DNA of 64,000 nucleotides, taken from positions 1,282,155-1,346,154 of the forward strand of contig NZ_JASBRG010000007.1 of the NCBI RefSeq assembly GCF_029961145.1, read 5' to 3'. The DNA is from Pinibacter soli (GTDB lineage Bacteria; Bacteroidota; Bacteroidia; Chitinophagales; Chitinophagaceae). Under the pieces are notes generated by a model. That model saw only the letters and a list, made by a program, of their open reading frames with translations, was not told the origin of the DNA and did no database searches. The translations under genes were made by a program, and so were the position numbers. This document shows, one piece after another, positions 8,331 through 16,428 of this stretch. The first letter of the stretch is position 1. The number at the start of each line of letters is the position of its first letter.

Positions 8331-9992
8331 TTACCATTTCAAACAAATCAAAGAAACACCCTGTCGAGGCAGTGTGATTTTTGTTTCCAGGGGAGACTTT
8401 GACTTTTTTTCGATTACAAAATCTCTGGCCTTTTGCAATTGGCCGGCTTTTTGTAGTTCGTCAATTTGTGTCGTCGTAGGATTCTGCGGAGAGCCCATTT
8501 TTTTCCAGGCCTCATAAGAATTGCTGTGTTCGCTGTCAATTCTATATTCCGAAATTTCAACGCGTTTGCTTTCCAGACCGTCTAAAAGAATTGTAATAAG
8601 TTCTCCGTTGTCAGTACTGTCAACATCATGATAGTTCCAAACCATAATTGCAGCAGACTTTTTATCTGCTGAGGCTATAGCGCCGATATCCGTTGAGCTG
8701 CGAACACTCGAGTCCACGACGTTTCGCAATTCATACATACGTGTAGATTCAACAGTAACTCGTTTTCCCTTCATCTTTCCAAACATCCTGAATACATTCA
8801 ACACCGGCTTATCTACACCATTGGTTGCGAGGTCGCGAAAACCGTAAAACCACGGCTGGTCCTCAAATTCAAACGACCATGAAACAGCGCCTTTAAAGTT
8901 CACTTTGTATTGATCCGCTAAAAGATATTCGCGTGCAAACGAAGCGGCAGTATAGCTCGAATACATTGTTCCGTTGCGATATGCATTTTCAGGGTTTGTC
9001 GCCATTCCACACGCAGCGCAACCTTCGGGATCAGATTCACCGATGATGATGGGAAGATCTTTTATCCGCGGATCTGACGCAACGAATTTGAAACCCGTTT
9101 CTATATCGCGCAGTTGCGGTCTCATATCCATCACAACGTGCCCATTAACAAGACGGGGCGCCCCTTTTGCATGAAACAATATTGCATCAACAGGAGTTCC
9201 GATTTTTCCTGTAACATAATTTTTTCCTTCGAAGCAATGCGCTACAAATGCACTCAACCATTTTTGCGCTCCTGCGCTTCTTGTTCCGGCAACGTTGATG
9301 CCACCGATCTTCCCATTTGGTAATGCTTTTTTGAATGCCTCTACGGTATAATCATACAACTTAAAAAATTCATCCATGGTGCCTTTCCAATAATCGCCGT
9401 TCGGCTCGTTCCAAAGTTCCCAATACCAACTCTCTACTTCCTTTTGTCCATAGCGCGATACACAATGCGTTACCCATGCGTACACAAGATCTGCCCACTT
9501 ATGATAATCTTTTGGGGGATATGCCCAGCCGGTTATAATGTCCTTATATGGATCACCGGGTTTCCAGTAATGCCTGTATGGCTGCGGCTTTACGGACAGC
9601 GCTTCAGGCATGAAACCGATTTGTGCCAATGGCTTCATGCCTCTTTGCACGTAGGTATCGAAAATGCTGTCTACAATTTTCCAATAGTAAACAGGTCTTC
9701 CCAGTGAATCTTCCGTATAAATATTCGTAGAACCCCATTTCAATGCGGCATCTCCGTTTCCACTAGTAAGCAGATTATGCGCCCTTACATACACAGGCAC
9801 CGGGCTTAACGCAGCAATTTCTGAAAGCAATTTCTTACCATCTTTCATGTATGAGTAGTTCGGCTCATCATAGCCAAACCAGGCCCATACGGGTTTCATG
9901 TCGCCGAGTTCTTTCCGGAGATCTACTTTAATCGTGGCTGTTTGAGCAAATGCGGATGAATAAAGAAAAAGAAGACAAAGTAATCGTTTCAT
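8331..9992 (-). CDS. GH39-like glycoside hydrolase (beta-xylosidase type)
   Basis: A 553-residue secreted clan GH-A enzyme. I place the start at 9992, where MKRLLCLLFLYSSAFAQ forms a normal signal peptide; the frame stays open 26 codons further upstream but that extension would add a second hydrophobic stretch. The acid/base motif WELWNEPN carries Glu196 and the nucleophile strand IIIGESDPEG carries Glu319, with spacing expected of a TIM barrel. GH39 members release xylose or related sugars from oligosaccharides; specificity cannot be read here. A Cys pair (GCAACG) right after the nucleophile strand is notable. It has no SusCD partner next to it. Confidence 0.85.
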   Translation of the reverse strand: MKRLLCLLFLYSSAFAQTATIKVDLRKELGDMKPVWAWFGYDEPNYSYMKDGKKLLSEIAALSPVPVYVRAHNLLTSGNGDAALKWGSTNIYTEDSLGRPVYYWKIVDSIFDTYVQRGMKPLAQIGFMPEALSVKPQPYRHYWKPGDPYKDIITGWAYPPKDYHKWADLVYAWVTHCVSRYGQKEVESWYWELWNEPNGDYWKGTMDEFFKLYDYTVEAFKKALPNGKIGGINVAGTRSAGAQKWLSAFVAHCFEGKNYVTGKIGTPVDAILFHAKGAPRLVNGHVVMDMRPQLRDIETGFKFVASDPRIKDLPIIIGESDPEGCAACGMATNPENAYRNGTMYSSYTAASFAREYLLADQYKVNFKGAVSWSFEFEDQPWFYGFRDLATNGVDKPVLNVFRMFGKMKGKRVTVESTRMYELRNVVDSSVRSSTDIGAIASADKKSAAIMVWNYHDVDSTDNGELITILLDGLESKRVEISEYRIDSEHSNSYEAWKKMGSPQNPTTTQIDELQKAGQLQKARDFVIEKKSKSPLETKITLPRQGVSLICLKW

Positions 9993-10062
9993 GGAAGCTA
10001 ATAGTATTAAAGTGACCAATGTTAAAATAAACATTTTAATTGTATTGTTGACGTTTATTTTA

Positions 10063-10111
10063 GTGAGCACGCAGATGAAATCAGTTCAATCAACGTCATC
10101 TGCGTGCTCAC
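10063..10111. repeat. Perfect 16-base inverted repeat
   Basis: GTGAGCACGCAGATGA (10063-10078) and TCATCTGCGTGCTCAC (10096-10111) are exact reverse complements with a 17-base spacer. It lies 70-119 bases upstream of the GH39 start, between that gene and the divergent universal stress gene. It may be a dispersed repeat or a regulatory hairpin. The remainder of the 303-base gap shows nothing else clear. Confidence 0.7.
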
Positions 10112-10295
10112 AATCCTCTCTCAAATCATATTTTCCTGTGACAATGGTCATTTGATCCGGCTATTCCATTTGATATTTTCGTATCAGGTTTCAACAACCT
10201 TCTTTACCCCCCGGCCCTGGTGTTGAAAACAAATACGGATACTTTGTTCAAGTAGCTGATATCTCTAACGTTTTGTAATAGAAAAAGGAAAGCAT

Positions 10296-11120
10296 ATGAA
10301 AACAATTGTTGTCACTACAGACTTTACACCTATTTCTCAGAATGCCGTGGACTATGCTACAGAACTGGCTCTATTCCTGCAAATGAAACTATCGATTCTG
10401 CATGTAGCCTCCATACCACTTTCTTTCAGCGAGGTGCCATCCCCCATTTTTGATCTTATCGAAATGCAATCTGACGCAGAAATCGAGCTGGCGAGGCTTA
10501 AAGAAAGTATTATAGATGAAACCGGTGGATTACTCTGTGTAGAAACAGATATGAGGATTGGCGACGCCGTTTCTGAAATAAACGATTACTGCAATGCCGC
10601 TAAACCTTATATCGTCATAATCGGAGCGGAAAGCGCCAATGCGTTTGAGAAATTTTTATTTGCCGGAAAAGCAATATCTGCATTAAGACAGCTTGCATGG
10701 CCCTTAATCGTTGTGCCACCTACTGTGAAGTTTTCCAACATTCGCAAAGTGGCGCTCGCCTGTGACTGCAAGGACGCGATTTCTACACTTCCTCTCACCT
10801 ACATAAAAACGCTGGTTACCGATCTGCATGCGCAATTGCAAGTGGTGCATATTGCAAAACATGACCACGACCCTAACACACTACGCTATGAAAAAGAGTT
10901 TGAATGGCTGAAGAACGTACTAAAAGGGACTTGCTCTAAATATCATGTCCTGCACGGTGAACATGTTGAAGAATGCCTGACGGAATTTGCTGAAAAAAAT
11001 AAAATAGACCTCATGATTGTAATTCCCAGGAAATACAACCTATTGAGAGATCTGTTCGGACACAGCCATTCACAAAACCTGGTGCTTCATACTCACGTGC
11101 CTGTAATGGCCGTCCACTAA
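10296..11120 (+). CDS. Universal stress protein, tandem UspA domains
   Basis: A 274-residue protein made of two Usp folds. The first opens with KTIVVTTDFTPISQNAVDYA and the typical LSILHV strand, and ends LIVVPPT near residue 145; the second starts KVALACDC near residue 150 and ends HVPVMAVH at the C-terminus. The ATP-loop of the first domain (GAESANAFEKFLFAGKAIS) keeps the first glycine but not the full GxxGx9GS pattern, so nucleotide binding is uncertain. UspA-type proteins act in the cytoplasm under starvation, redox or envelope stress. The next gene starts 11 bases after its stop, pointing to one transcript with the ATP-grasp gene. Confidence 0.92.
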   Translation: MKTIVVTTDFTPISQNAVDYATELALFLQMKLSILHVASIPLSFSEVPSPIFDLIEMQSDAEIELARLKESIIDETGGLLCVETDMRIGDAVSEINDYCNAAKPYIVIIGAESANAFEKFLFAGKAISALRQLAWPLIVVPPTVKFSNIRKVALACDCKDAISTLPLTYIKTLVTDLHAQLQVVHIAKHDHDPNTLRYEKEFEWLKNVLKGTCSKYHVLHGEHVEECLTEFAEKNKIDLMIVIPRKYNLLRDLFGHSHSQNLVLHTHVPVMAVH

Positions 11121-11131
11121 AAAACACTACC

Positions 11132-12163
11132 ATGGTTAACAGTGCATATACCCGGAAGCTTGGCGACATCCACGCCTGCGATATAATTTCTGTGGGAGGC
11201 AAGAATGCAATACTTGGCGATATGTACTCAAAACTTTCACCTCTGGGCATAAATGTGCCGGATGGTTTTGCTGTCACCTCGTTTGCATTCGAACATTTCC
11301 TGACCGCCAATGTATTGCATCAGCGATTGCACGAACTAATGCATCAGTTGGACCGCGAGACCTTTTCTAACCTGAAAGAAATTGGTGCAGCAGCAAGGGC
11401 TATGATCCTCGCAGGCACGATCCCCTATTATATGATAGTGGCCATAAGAGAAGCTTACGACGAATTGTGCCATAGTGAAGGTGAACAGGTAAGCGTTGCT
11501 GTGCGCAGCAGTGCATCGGCAGAAAATCTTCCGCTCGCAAGCTTTGTGGGTTTGCATGAAAGCTTTCTGAATATTGACGATGCAGACACTCTGCTCGATT
11601 CCATCAAAAAATGTTTCGCTTCACTTTATACAGACCGTGCCATAAAATACAGGGAAGACAATCATTTTACGCACGCAAAATTATTCTTCTCGGTCGGTGT
11701 TCAAAAAATGGTACAGTCACGCTGCGGCGCTTCCGGGATGATCATTGAGCTGGATGGTACCGGCGACATGCTTGACGTAAGCGCTGTAAAAGGATTTTGC
11801 AAAGACATTGTAAAAATGACGCGGCCTGATCATTACCTCGTTTTTAAACCCGCATTGGAGCTTGGCAAAAATCCTATTCTTAGAAAACGATCGGGCAGAA
11901 AAAAAGAACAACCTTCTCAAGTGGACAAGGAAGTATTTGTCGCCGAACCTGTACTTCCCGAATTTCCAAACTACATATTAACCGATGATGAAATAGCAAT
12001 GCTTGCAAAATGGGCAAGCATTATATGCGAACACTATGGAAAATCAATGGACATAGAATGGGCAAAAGACGGCAACACAGGCAAACTCTACATTGTGCGT
12101 GCTAGGCCGCGCCGGCAGCAAGTGTGTAATACAATTCCCATAAAAAAAGCTGTTAGTTGGTAA
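11132..12163 (+). CDS. Stand-alone PEP-synthase/PPDK N-terminal ATP-grasp domain protein
   Basis: A 343-residue protein matching only the ATP-binding third of phosphoenolpyruvate synthase, which is normally near 800 residues. Recognisable blocks are GGKNAILGDMYSKL near residue 22, VPDGFAVTSFAFEHF, VAVRSSASAENLPLASFVG with Arg125, and a C-terminal strand LYIVRARP that marks the usual domain end. The phosphohistidine swivelling domain and the PEP barrel are absent, and the chain stops at the domain boundary rather than mid-fold. The block that reads WGLGE in PEP synthases is VKGFCKD here, so classical catalysis is doubtful. It is coupled to a universal stress gene upstream, and Arr lies 83 bases downstream. 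Rifampin phosphotransferase uses a related ATP domain, but that enzyme is also much longer. Confidence 0.85.
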   Translation: MVNSAYTRKLGDIHACDIISVGGKNAILGDMYSKLSPLGINVPDGFAVTSFAFEHFLTANVLHQRLHELMHQLDRETFSNLKEIGAAARAMILAGTIPYYMIVAIREAYDELCHSEGEQVSVAVRSSASAENLPLASFVGLHESFLNIDDADTLLDSIKKCFASLYTDRAIKYREDNHFTHAKLFFSVGVQKMVQSRCGASGMIIELDGTGDMLDVSAVKGFCKDIVKMTRPDHYLVFKPALELGKNPILRKRSGRKKEQPSQVDKEVFVAEPVLPEFPNYILTDDEIAMLAKWASIICEHYGKSMDIEWAKDGNTGKLYIVRARPRRQQVCNTIPIKKAVSW

Positions 12164-12186
12164 CCGACAAGCTTAAGTTAATTGGC

Positions 12187-12194
12187 TATTTTTG
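12187..12194 (+). promoter_or_regulatory. Possible -7 promoter box before arr
   Basis: TATTTTTG fits the Bacteroidota -7 consensus TAnnTTTG and lies 52 bases before the arr ATG. A TTG at a good -33 spacing was not found, so support is partial. Confidence 0.35.
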
Positions 12195-12246
12195 CAGTTA
12201 CTGAAATCTGCCACCTGCCGAAAAAATCAACAAATAAAATAATGAC

Positions 12247-12687
12247 ATGGATAATAAAAATGAAGTAAAACCAGCGCAGGCAGGTCATACGCCTTTTACC
12301 CAAACATATTTCCACGGCACAAAGGCAGACCTTAAAATTGGCGACCTGATCGATATTAATTTTAACTCGAATTTCGGGCAACAGAAAAAAGCAAAATACA
12401 TTTATCTTTCAGCAACGCTGGACGCTGCCGTTTGGGGAGCAGAGTTGGCTGCCGGCAACGAACGTGGAAGAATATATTTGGTAGAAGCAACAGGTCCTAT
12501 CGAAGATGATCCGAATTTAACTGATAAAAAATTCCCTGGCAATCCAACAAAGTCGTACCGATCCCAACACCCGTTTAAAGTGGTGGGAGAAGTTACCATT
12601 TGGCAGGGACATTCTCCTGAGCAACTAAAAGCGATGAAGGAGGGCGTGCAGAGGGCGAAGGAAGAGGGCATTGAGGCAATTGAGTGA
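12247..12687 (+). CDS. arr: Rifampin ADP-ribosyltransferase (Arr)
   Basis: Transfers ADP-ribose from NAD+ to a hydroxyl of rifamycins and so inactivates them. The 146-residue length is normal for Arr. Signature blocks are YFHGTKADLKIGDLI, YIYLSATLDAAVWGAELA, GRIYLVEATGPIEDDPNLTD and SYRSQHPFKVVGEV. His23, Tyr53 and Asp88 have spacings of 30 and 35 residues, the same as the His19-Tyr49-Asp84 set of the mycobacterial enzyme, so the active site appears intact. Environmental Arr proteins are common and may have other native substrates; resistance in this organism is an inference. The gene follows the USP and ATP-grasp genes on the same strand. Confidence 0.95.
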   Translation: MDNKNEVKPAQAGHTPFTQTYFHGTKADLKIGDLIDINFNSNFGQQKKAKYIYLSATLDAAVWGAELAAGNERGRIYLVEATGPIEDDPNLTDKKFPGNPTKSYRSQHPFKVVGEVTIWQGHSPEQLKAMKEGVQRAKEEGIEAIE

Positions 12688-12693
12688 ATTGGA

Positions 12694-12862
12694 AATTGAA
12701 AGTTGAAAATGCTTTAGCTGGAAGTTTGTTTTGATCAAATAGACATTCATTGTATGCCAAGTAAAATAACAACAGAGTTTTTCAAAAAACTTCATTTTCA
12801 ACTTTCAATTTTCAATTATTGTTCAACTCTTAACTTTCATTTTCAACTTTCAATTTTCAATT
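12694..12862. repeat. A/T-rich direct and inverted reiterations
   Basis: The 25-base unit beginning CATTTTCAACTTTCAATT occurs exactly at 12793-12817 and 12838-12862, and an 18-base reverse-complement copy (AATTGAAAGTTGAAAATG) is at 12694-12711. Partial units fill the space between. Such sequence is frequent between Bacteroidota genes and can form a hairpin after arr. Confidence 0.75.
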
Positions 12863-12877
12863 TTCAACTAAAAAACC

Positions 12878-13225
12878 ATGGACAATACTCGGGTATATAA
12901 AATGTCTTTCGCCAGCGTTTACCCGCTCTACATAAACAAAGCGGAAAGAAAAGGCAGAACAAAGGAAGAAGTTGATCACATTATATTCTGGCTAACGGGA
13001 TATGATGAAAAAGCTTTGCAAAAGATCATTGACAACAAAACTGATTTTGAAACCTTTTTTGCCAAAGCAAAATTGAATCCAAATGCATCAAAAATTACCG
13101 GTGTGATATGCGGTTATCGTGTAGAAGAAATTGAAGACAGACTGATGCAGCAGGTTCGCTATTTAGATAAGCTGATCGATGAACTGGCAAAGGGCAAGAC
13201 GATGGAAAAAATATTGCGTAAATAA
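12878..13225 (+). CDS. DUF2200 family protein
   Basis: A 115-residue conserved protein of unknown function. The family pattern is clear: [19 protein letters not shown] near the N-terminus, an [10 protein letters not shown] block around residue 47, [27 protein letters not shown] in the middle, and [20 protein letters not shown] at the C-terminus. No signal peptide or membrane segment is seen, so it is cytoplasmic. Fifteen bases separate it from the VOC gene downstream. Confidence 0.9.
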   Translation: MDNTRVYKMSFASVYPLYINKAERKGRTKEEVDHIIFWLTGYDEKALQKIIDNKTDFETFFAKAKLNPNASKITGVICGYRVEEIEDRLMQQVRYLDKLIDELAKGKTMEKILRK

Positions 13226-13239
13226 ATGCAGGCAAACAA

Positions 13240-13767
13240 ATGAAAAAGACACCATTGTTGATTTTGATTATGGCGACATCATTTTGTTTTGGTTTCGCTT
13301 TCAAGACAATCATTTCAAAGCAACCGGATAAGCCAGCGGCTATAAAAAAAGCGACAGGCATCGGTGGCATTTTTTTCAAGTGCAAAGATCCTAAGAAAAT
13401 AAGAGAATGGTACAAAACAAATCTTGGACTGAACACAAACCAATATGGCGCTGTGTTTGAATGGCATCAGGGCGCAGACAGCACAAAGAAAGGCTTTACG
13501 CAATGGAGCCCTTTTAAGGAAACAACGAAATACTTCGAGCCTTCTACAAAGGAGTTCATGATCAATTACAGAGTGGAAAATTTGACGGCGCTTTTAGAAG
13601 AATTGAGGAAAAACGGCGTTACAATTACGGACACTATTGAAACGGCGGCATACGGAAAATTCGTGCATATTCTTGACCCGGAGAACAACAAAATAGAATT
13701 GTGGGAACCAAATGATGTTGAGTATGAAAAGTTAGGAAAACAAATGGGCGCTGAAACAACGAAGTAA
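13240..13767 (+). CDS. VOC (glyoxalase/bleomycin-resistance fold) protein with N-terminal anchor
   Basis: A 175-residue protein. Residues 1-22 form a hydrophobic segment that is either a signal peptide or a membrane anchor, which is unusual for a VOC protein. A single VOC domain follows: GIGGIFFKCKDPKKIREWYKT near residues 40-60, a central YRVENLTALLEELRKNGV block, and the closing DPENNKIELWEPND, where the Glu is the usual metal-ligand position. Enzymes of this fold include isomerases, dioxygenases and drug-binding proteins, and the substrate cannot be told. It probably shares a transcript with the DUF2200 gene. Confidence 0.85.
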   Translation: MKKTPLLILIMATSFCFGFAFKTIISKQPDKPAAIKKATGIGGIFFKCKDPKKIREWYKTNLGLNTNQYGAVFEWHQGADSTKKGFTQWSPFKETTKYFEPSTKEFMINYRVENLTALLEELRKNGVTITDTIETAAYGKFVHILDPENNKIELWEPNDVEYEKLGKQMGAETTK

Positions 13768-13962
13768 AAGCCGCTATCCTGTTCCGCAAGACATCACAAA
13801 CGGCGAATAACAGGAATTTCAATCACGTCCATGACTTTAACAGACTAAATCATTCTTTTAACATTGGGCGTGTTCAGATGACAATTATTAAGCTTATCTT
13901 ACACCATTCACAAACGCCTTCTCCTTTCACACTAGATAATTGTTCAATCCTAAAAAATAATA

Positions 13963-15009
13963 ATGAAGCTATTACAGGCCGTTACCGACCCTATTTACGA
14001 TCATGCTTATGAGGAAACTGCATACGATGGATTCTGGCTCAGATTTATGAATGACAAACGTGACCTTCCTTTTATTCATTTGTTGACGCTAATACATCTT
14101 ACAGTAGCTCCAATTGCTATTTTGTTATTCACCAATGTGCTGACGGGTTGGGCGTGGTGGCTGGTTGCCGCCGGTTATTTTTACATTTCCCAATTTTATT
14201 TTAAGGGCCGGTTTGGCTTGATGTTTCATTGCCTTTGTCATCGCAAAACATTCAAAACATCCTACCAAAGCAAATTTCATTTTTATATCACCTGGCTCGT
14301 ATGTCCTTTTTTTGGTCACGCACCGGAAGGATACTTTAGCCATCACCTTGGCATGCACCACGTCGAAAATAATACAGAAGAAGATTCCAGCAGCACGATG
14401 TTTTATCAGCGGGATAGTTTTCGAAGTTTTCTAGCTTATTTTTCAAATTTTATTTTGTTGGGCTTCAAAGAAACTTTTCAATACTTGTATGTACGCAAAA
14501 GAAAAACATTGTATACAAGATTCACGTTTGGTGAATGGTTGTATATTTTGTTTTGCATAGGCATGTGCTTTGTAAATCTAAAAGCGGCGCTGGTTGTTTT
14601 TGTGATCCCACTGGCATTTGCACGTTTCGTAATGATGCTGGGAAACTGGACGCAACATTCGTTTATTGATCATACAAATCCTGACGATATTTTTACCAAC
14701 TCCATCAATTGTATCAATACCAAATACAACCATATTTGCTGGAACGACGGTTATCACATTATTCATCACCTTCGCCCGGGCATGCACTATACCGAAATGC
14801 CGAATGAGTTTTGGAAACGCAAAGACGAATTTGCAGAAAAGAAAGCGATTGTATTTGACGGCATCCACTATTTGCACGTCTTCTTTTATTTGATGACGAA
14901 ACAGTACAACAAACTTGCCGACAATCTTGTAAACATTAATGGGATGTTTGACTCGCGAGAACAAGCAATTCAATTGATGCGTGAGAGGACGAGGAGATTG
15001 GCTTCGTAA
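13963..15009 (+). CDS. Membrane fatty acid desaturase-like di-iron protein
   Basis: A 348-residue integral membrane protein with the histidine boxes of the desaturase/hydroxylase superfamily: H89CLCH93, H127HLGMHH133 and H265IIHH269, plus a QHSFID element at His232. Hydrophobic segments near residues 45-75, 105-120 and 185-225 fit the usual hairpins around the metal site. Members introduce double bonds or hydroxyl groups into acyl chains, carotenoids or sphingolipids using oxygen. No redox partner is next door. The gene stands alone and ends in a bidirectional terminator. Confidence 0.88.
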   Translation: MKLLQAVTDPIYDHAYEETAYDGFWLRFMNDKRDLPFIHLLTLIHLTVAPIAILLFTNVLTGWAWWLVAAGYFYISQFYFKGRFGLMFHCLCHRKTFKTSYQSKFHFYITWLVCPFFGHAPEGYFSHHLGMHHVENNTEEDSSSTMFYQRDSFRSFLAYFSNFILLGFKETFQYLYVRKRKTLYTRFTFGEWLYILFCIGMCFVNLKAALVVFVIPLAFARFVMMLGNWTQHSFIDHTNPDDIFTNSINCINTKYNHICWNDGYHIIHHLRPGMHYTEMPNEFWKRKDEFAEKKAIVFDGIHYLHVFFYLMTKQYNKLADNLVNINGMFDSREQAIQLMRERTRRLAS

Positions 15010-15022
15010 TATTTTATACTGT

Positions 15023-15070
15023 CTTTTTGCTATTCAGGATGTTCCAACGAGCATCCTGAACAGCAAAAGA
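15023..15070. terminator. Bidirectional terminator between convergent genes
   Basis: A long stem pairs CTTTTTGCTATTCAGGATG (15023) with CATCCTGAACAGCAAAAGA (15052) around a ten-base loop; T-rich flanks on both strands suit the desaturase (+) and thioredoxin (-) genes that converge here. The GATGTTCC...CATCC(c)GAACAG core resembles the short palindromes near 55987 and 56469. Confidence 0.8.
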
Positions 15071-15082
15071 AAAAGTTTTCCT

Positions 15083-16375
15083 CTAATTCAACAGACCCAC
15101 CTCTTTTAGTTTTAGTTTAAGTGTATAGGACCACAAGTCAGTTGCAACTATTTTACCATCGGGACCAATTAATATACCTGTGGGGTATGCGAGGTTGTGA
15201 TACTTTTCGACAATTAAATTTTCCTTATCAGATAAGATATTGGGCCAAGGTATTTCTTTCTCTAGAATTGCTCTCCTGGCTTTTTGAAGAGTATCCTCTC
15301 CAACGATGCCAATGAATGCAATTTTTGAAGAATCCATCTTAGCATACATTTCTTTCAGTGCAGGAATTTGGCTCAAACAAGGACCGCACCAACTGCCCCA
15401 GAAATCAACAAACACATATTTGCCAGTATAGTTACCCAGTGCAATAGTTTTATCACTCAAGATATCATTTCCTGTAAATTGTATTGCGCGATAGCCAACC
15501 TGTGAGCTTTCAATATTTTTACCATCAACAAGAGTTTTTTTCAATAGTAGCATCCCATCGTTTATGTTTACTCCTGTTATACTGTAAAAATTTTCGCCTA
15601 CTTTAAGAAACTCGTTTCTTTTAACCAGTGCATTTTTATCAAGCTTACCACCCGAGTATAAGCCGGCTTGAAAAACCCAAAAAGACGGATTAACAAACCC
15701 ATGACTTATGGCGATTTTATATGTAGTGCCCCCTTGTTTCAAACTCGCTACTGCATACTGAGAAAAACAGTAACAATAATTACTCTCATCCTTGAAAATC
15801 AACAACGGTATTTGTTTTGAAACTGTTTTACCAATCTGGTACCTTACATTTTTTGAATATTTAACAAGACTGTCCACATTCGAAAGCGATGTCGTTTGTG
15901 GAGTAACAACAGGTTCTTCGTCGCTAAAATCGCCATTATTGTTGTAGTCCACCAGTAGTATCTCGTCTCCTTTTTCGTTAGTACCTTTTACAAACAAAAC
16001 GATACAAGCTATAGAATCCGGGGTCAAATTTCTGAGAGAAAGATTTATTTGCTTTTCCGCCACACATTCTTCAAATCCTTCCTTCGAAAGGTACCCTGAG
16101 CGGTAGTTTTGATAAACCCATTGCTCACCATCAATAAATATAAAACCCTTTTTGACGTTTTTTAAGCCGGAGGGAATGCCGTTATATTGAAGGGCTTTAA
16201 TGGACTTGTAAAACGGATGACCTTCTGGTGGCTCAGTAAAATTCAAGCCTCCATATCCGTGTTCAAATGGCCCAAAGCCGGAAACATAAGTAATGGGCAA
16301 TTTCAGTTCATCACTCTTTTGAGCGAACGACGATACTGTGTACAAAAGTGCCACAGCCAATAGAACAGGTTTCAT
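15083..16375 (-). CDS. Secreted TlpA-like thioredoxin-fold protein
   Basis: A 430-residue protein with a signal peptide (MKPVLLAVALLYTVSSFAQ). The first two thirds have no family I recognise and look beta-rich; the last 140 residues are a TlpA/ResA-type domain with WCGPC (Cys330 and Cys333), the cis-proline region AYPTGILIGPDGKIV, and the FIGIVGED strand. Such periplasmic proteins reduce or exchange disulfides in envelope proteins. Bacteroidota often join a long N-terminal part to this domain. It lies 53 bases downstream of the symporter gene on the same strand, though a shared function is not obvious. Confidence 0.88.
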   Translation of the reverse strand: MKPVLLAVALLYTVSSFAQKSDELKLPITYVSGFGPFEHGYGGLNFTEPPEGHPFYKSIKALQYNGIPSGLKNVKKGFIFIDGEQWVYQNYRSGYLSKEGFEECVAEKQINLSLRNLTPDSIACIVLFVKGTNEKGDEILLVDYNNNGDFSDEEPVVTPQTTSLSNVDSLVKYSKNVRYQIGKTVSKQIPLLIFKDESNYCYCFSQYAVASLKQGGTTYKIAISHGFVNPSFWVFQAGLYSGGKLDKNALVKRNEFLKVGENFYSITGVNINDGMLLLKKTLVDGKNIESSQVGYRAIQFTGNDILSDKTIALGNYTGKYVFVDFWGSWCGPCLSQIPALKEMYAKMDSSKIAFIGIVGEDTLQKARRAILEKEIPWPNILSDKENLIVEKYHNLAYPTGILIGPDGKIVATDLWSYTLKLKLKEVGLLN

Positions 16376-16428
16376 TTGTTTAGAGATTAGGGTTAAGGTT
16401 GTAATATAAAGAAAATCGTTTTAGTTTA

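Noticed and set aside
9993-10070. N-terminal extension of the GH39-like protein
   Set aside because: It would place a second hydrophobic stretch before a complete signal peptide that starts at 9992.
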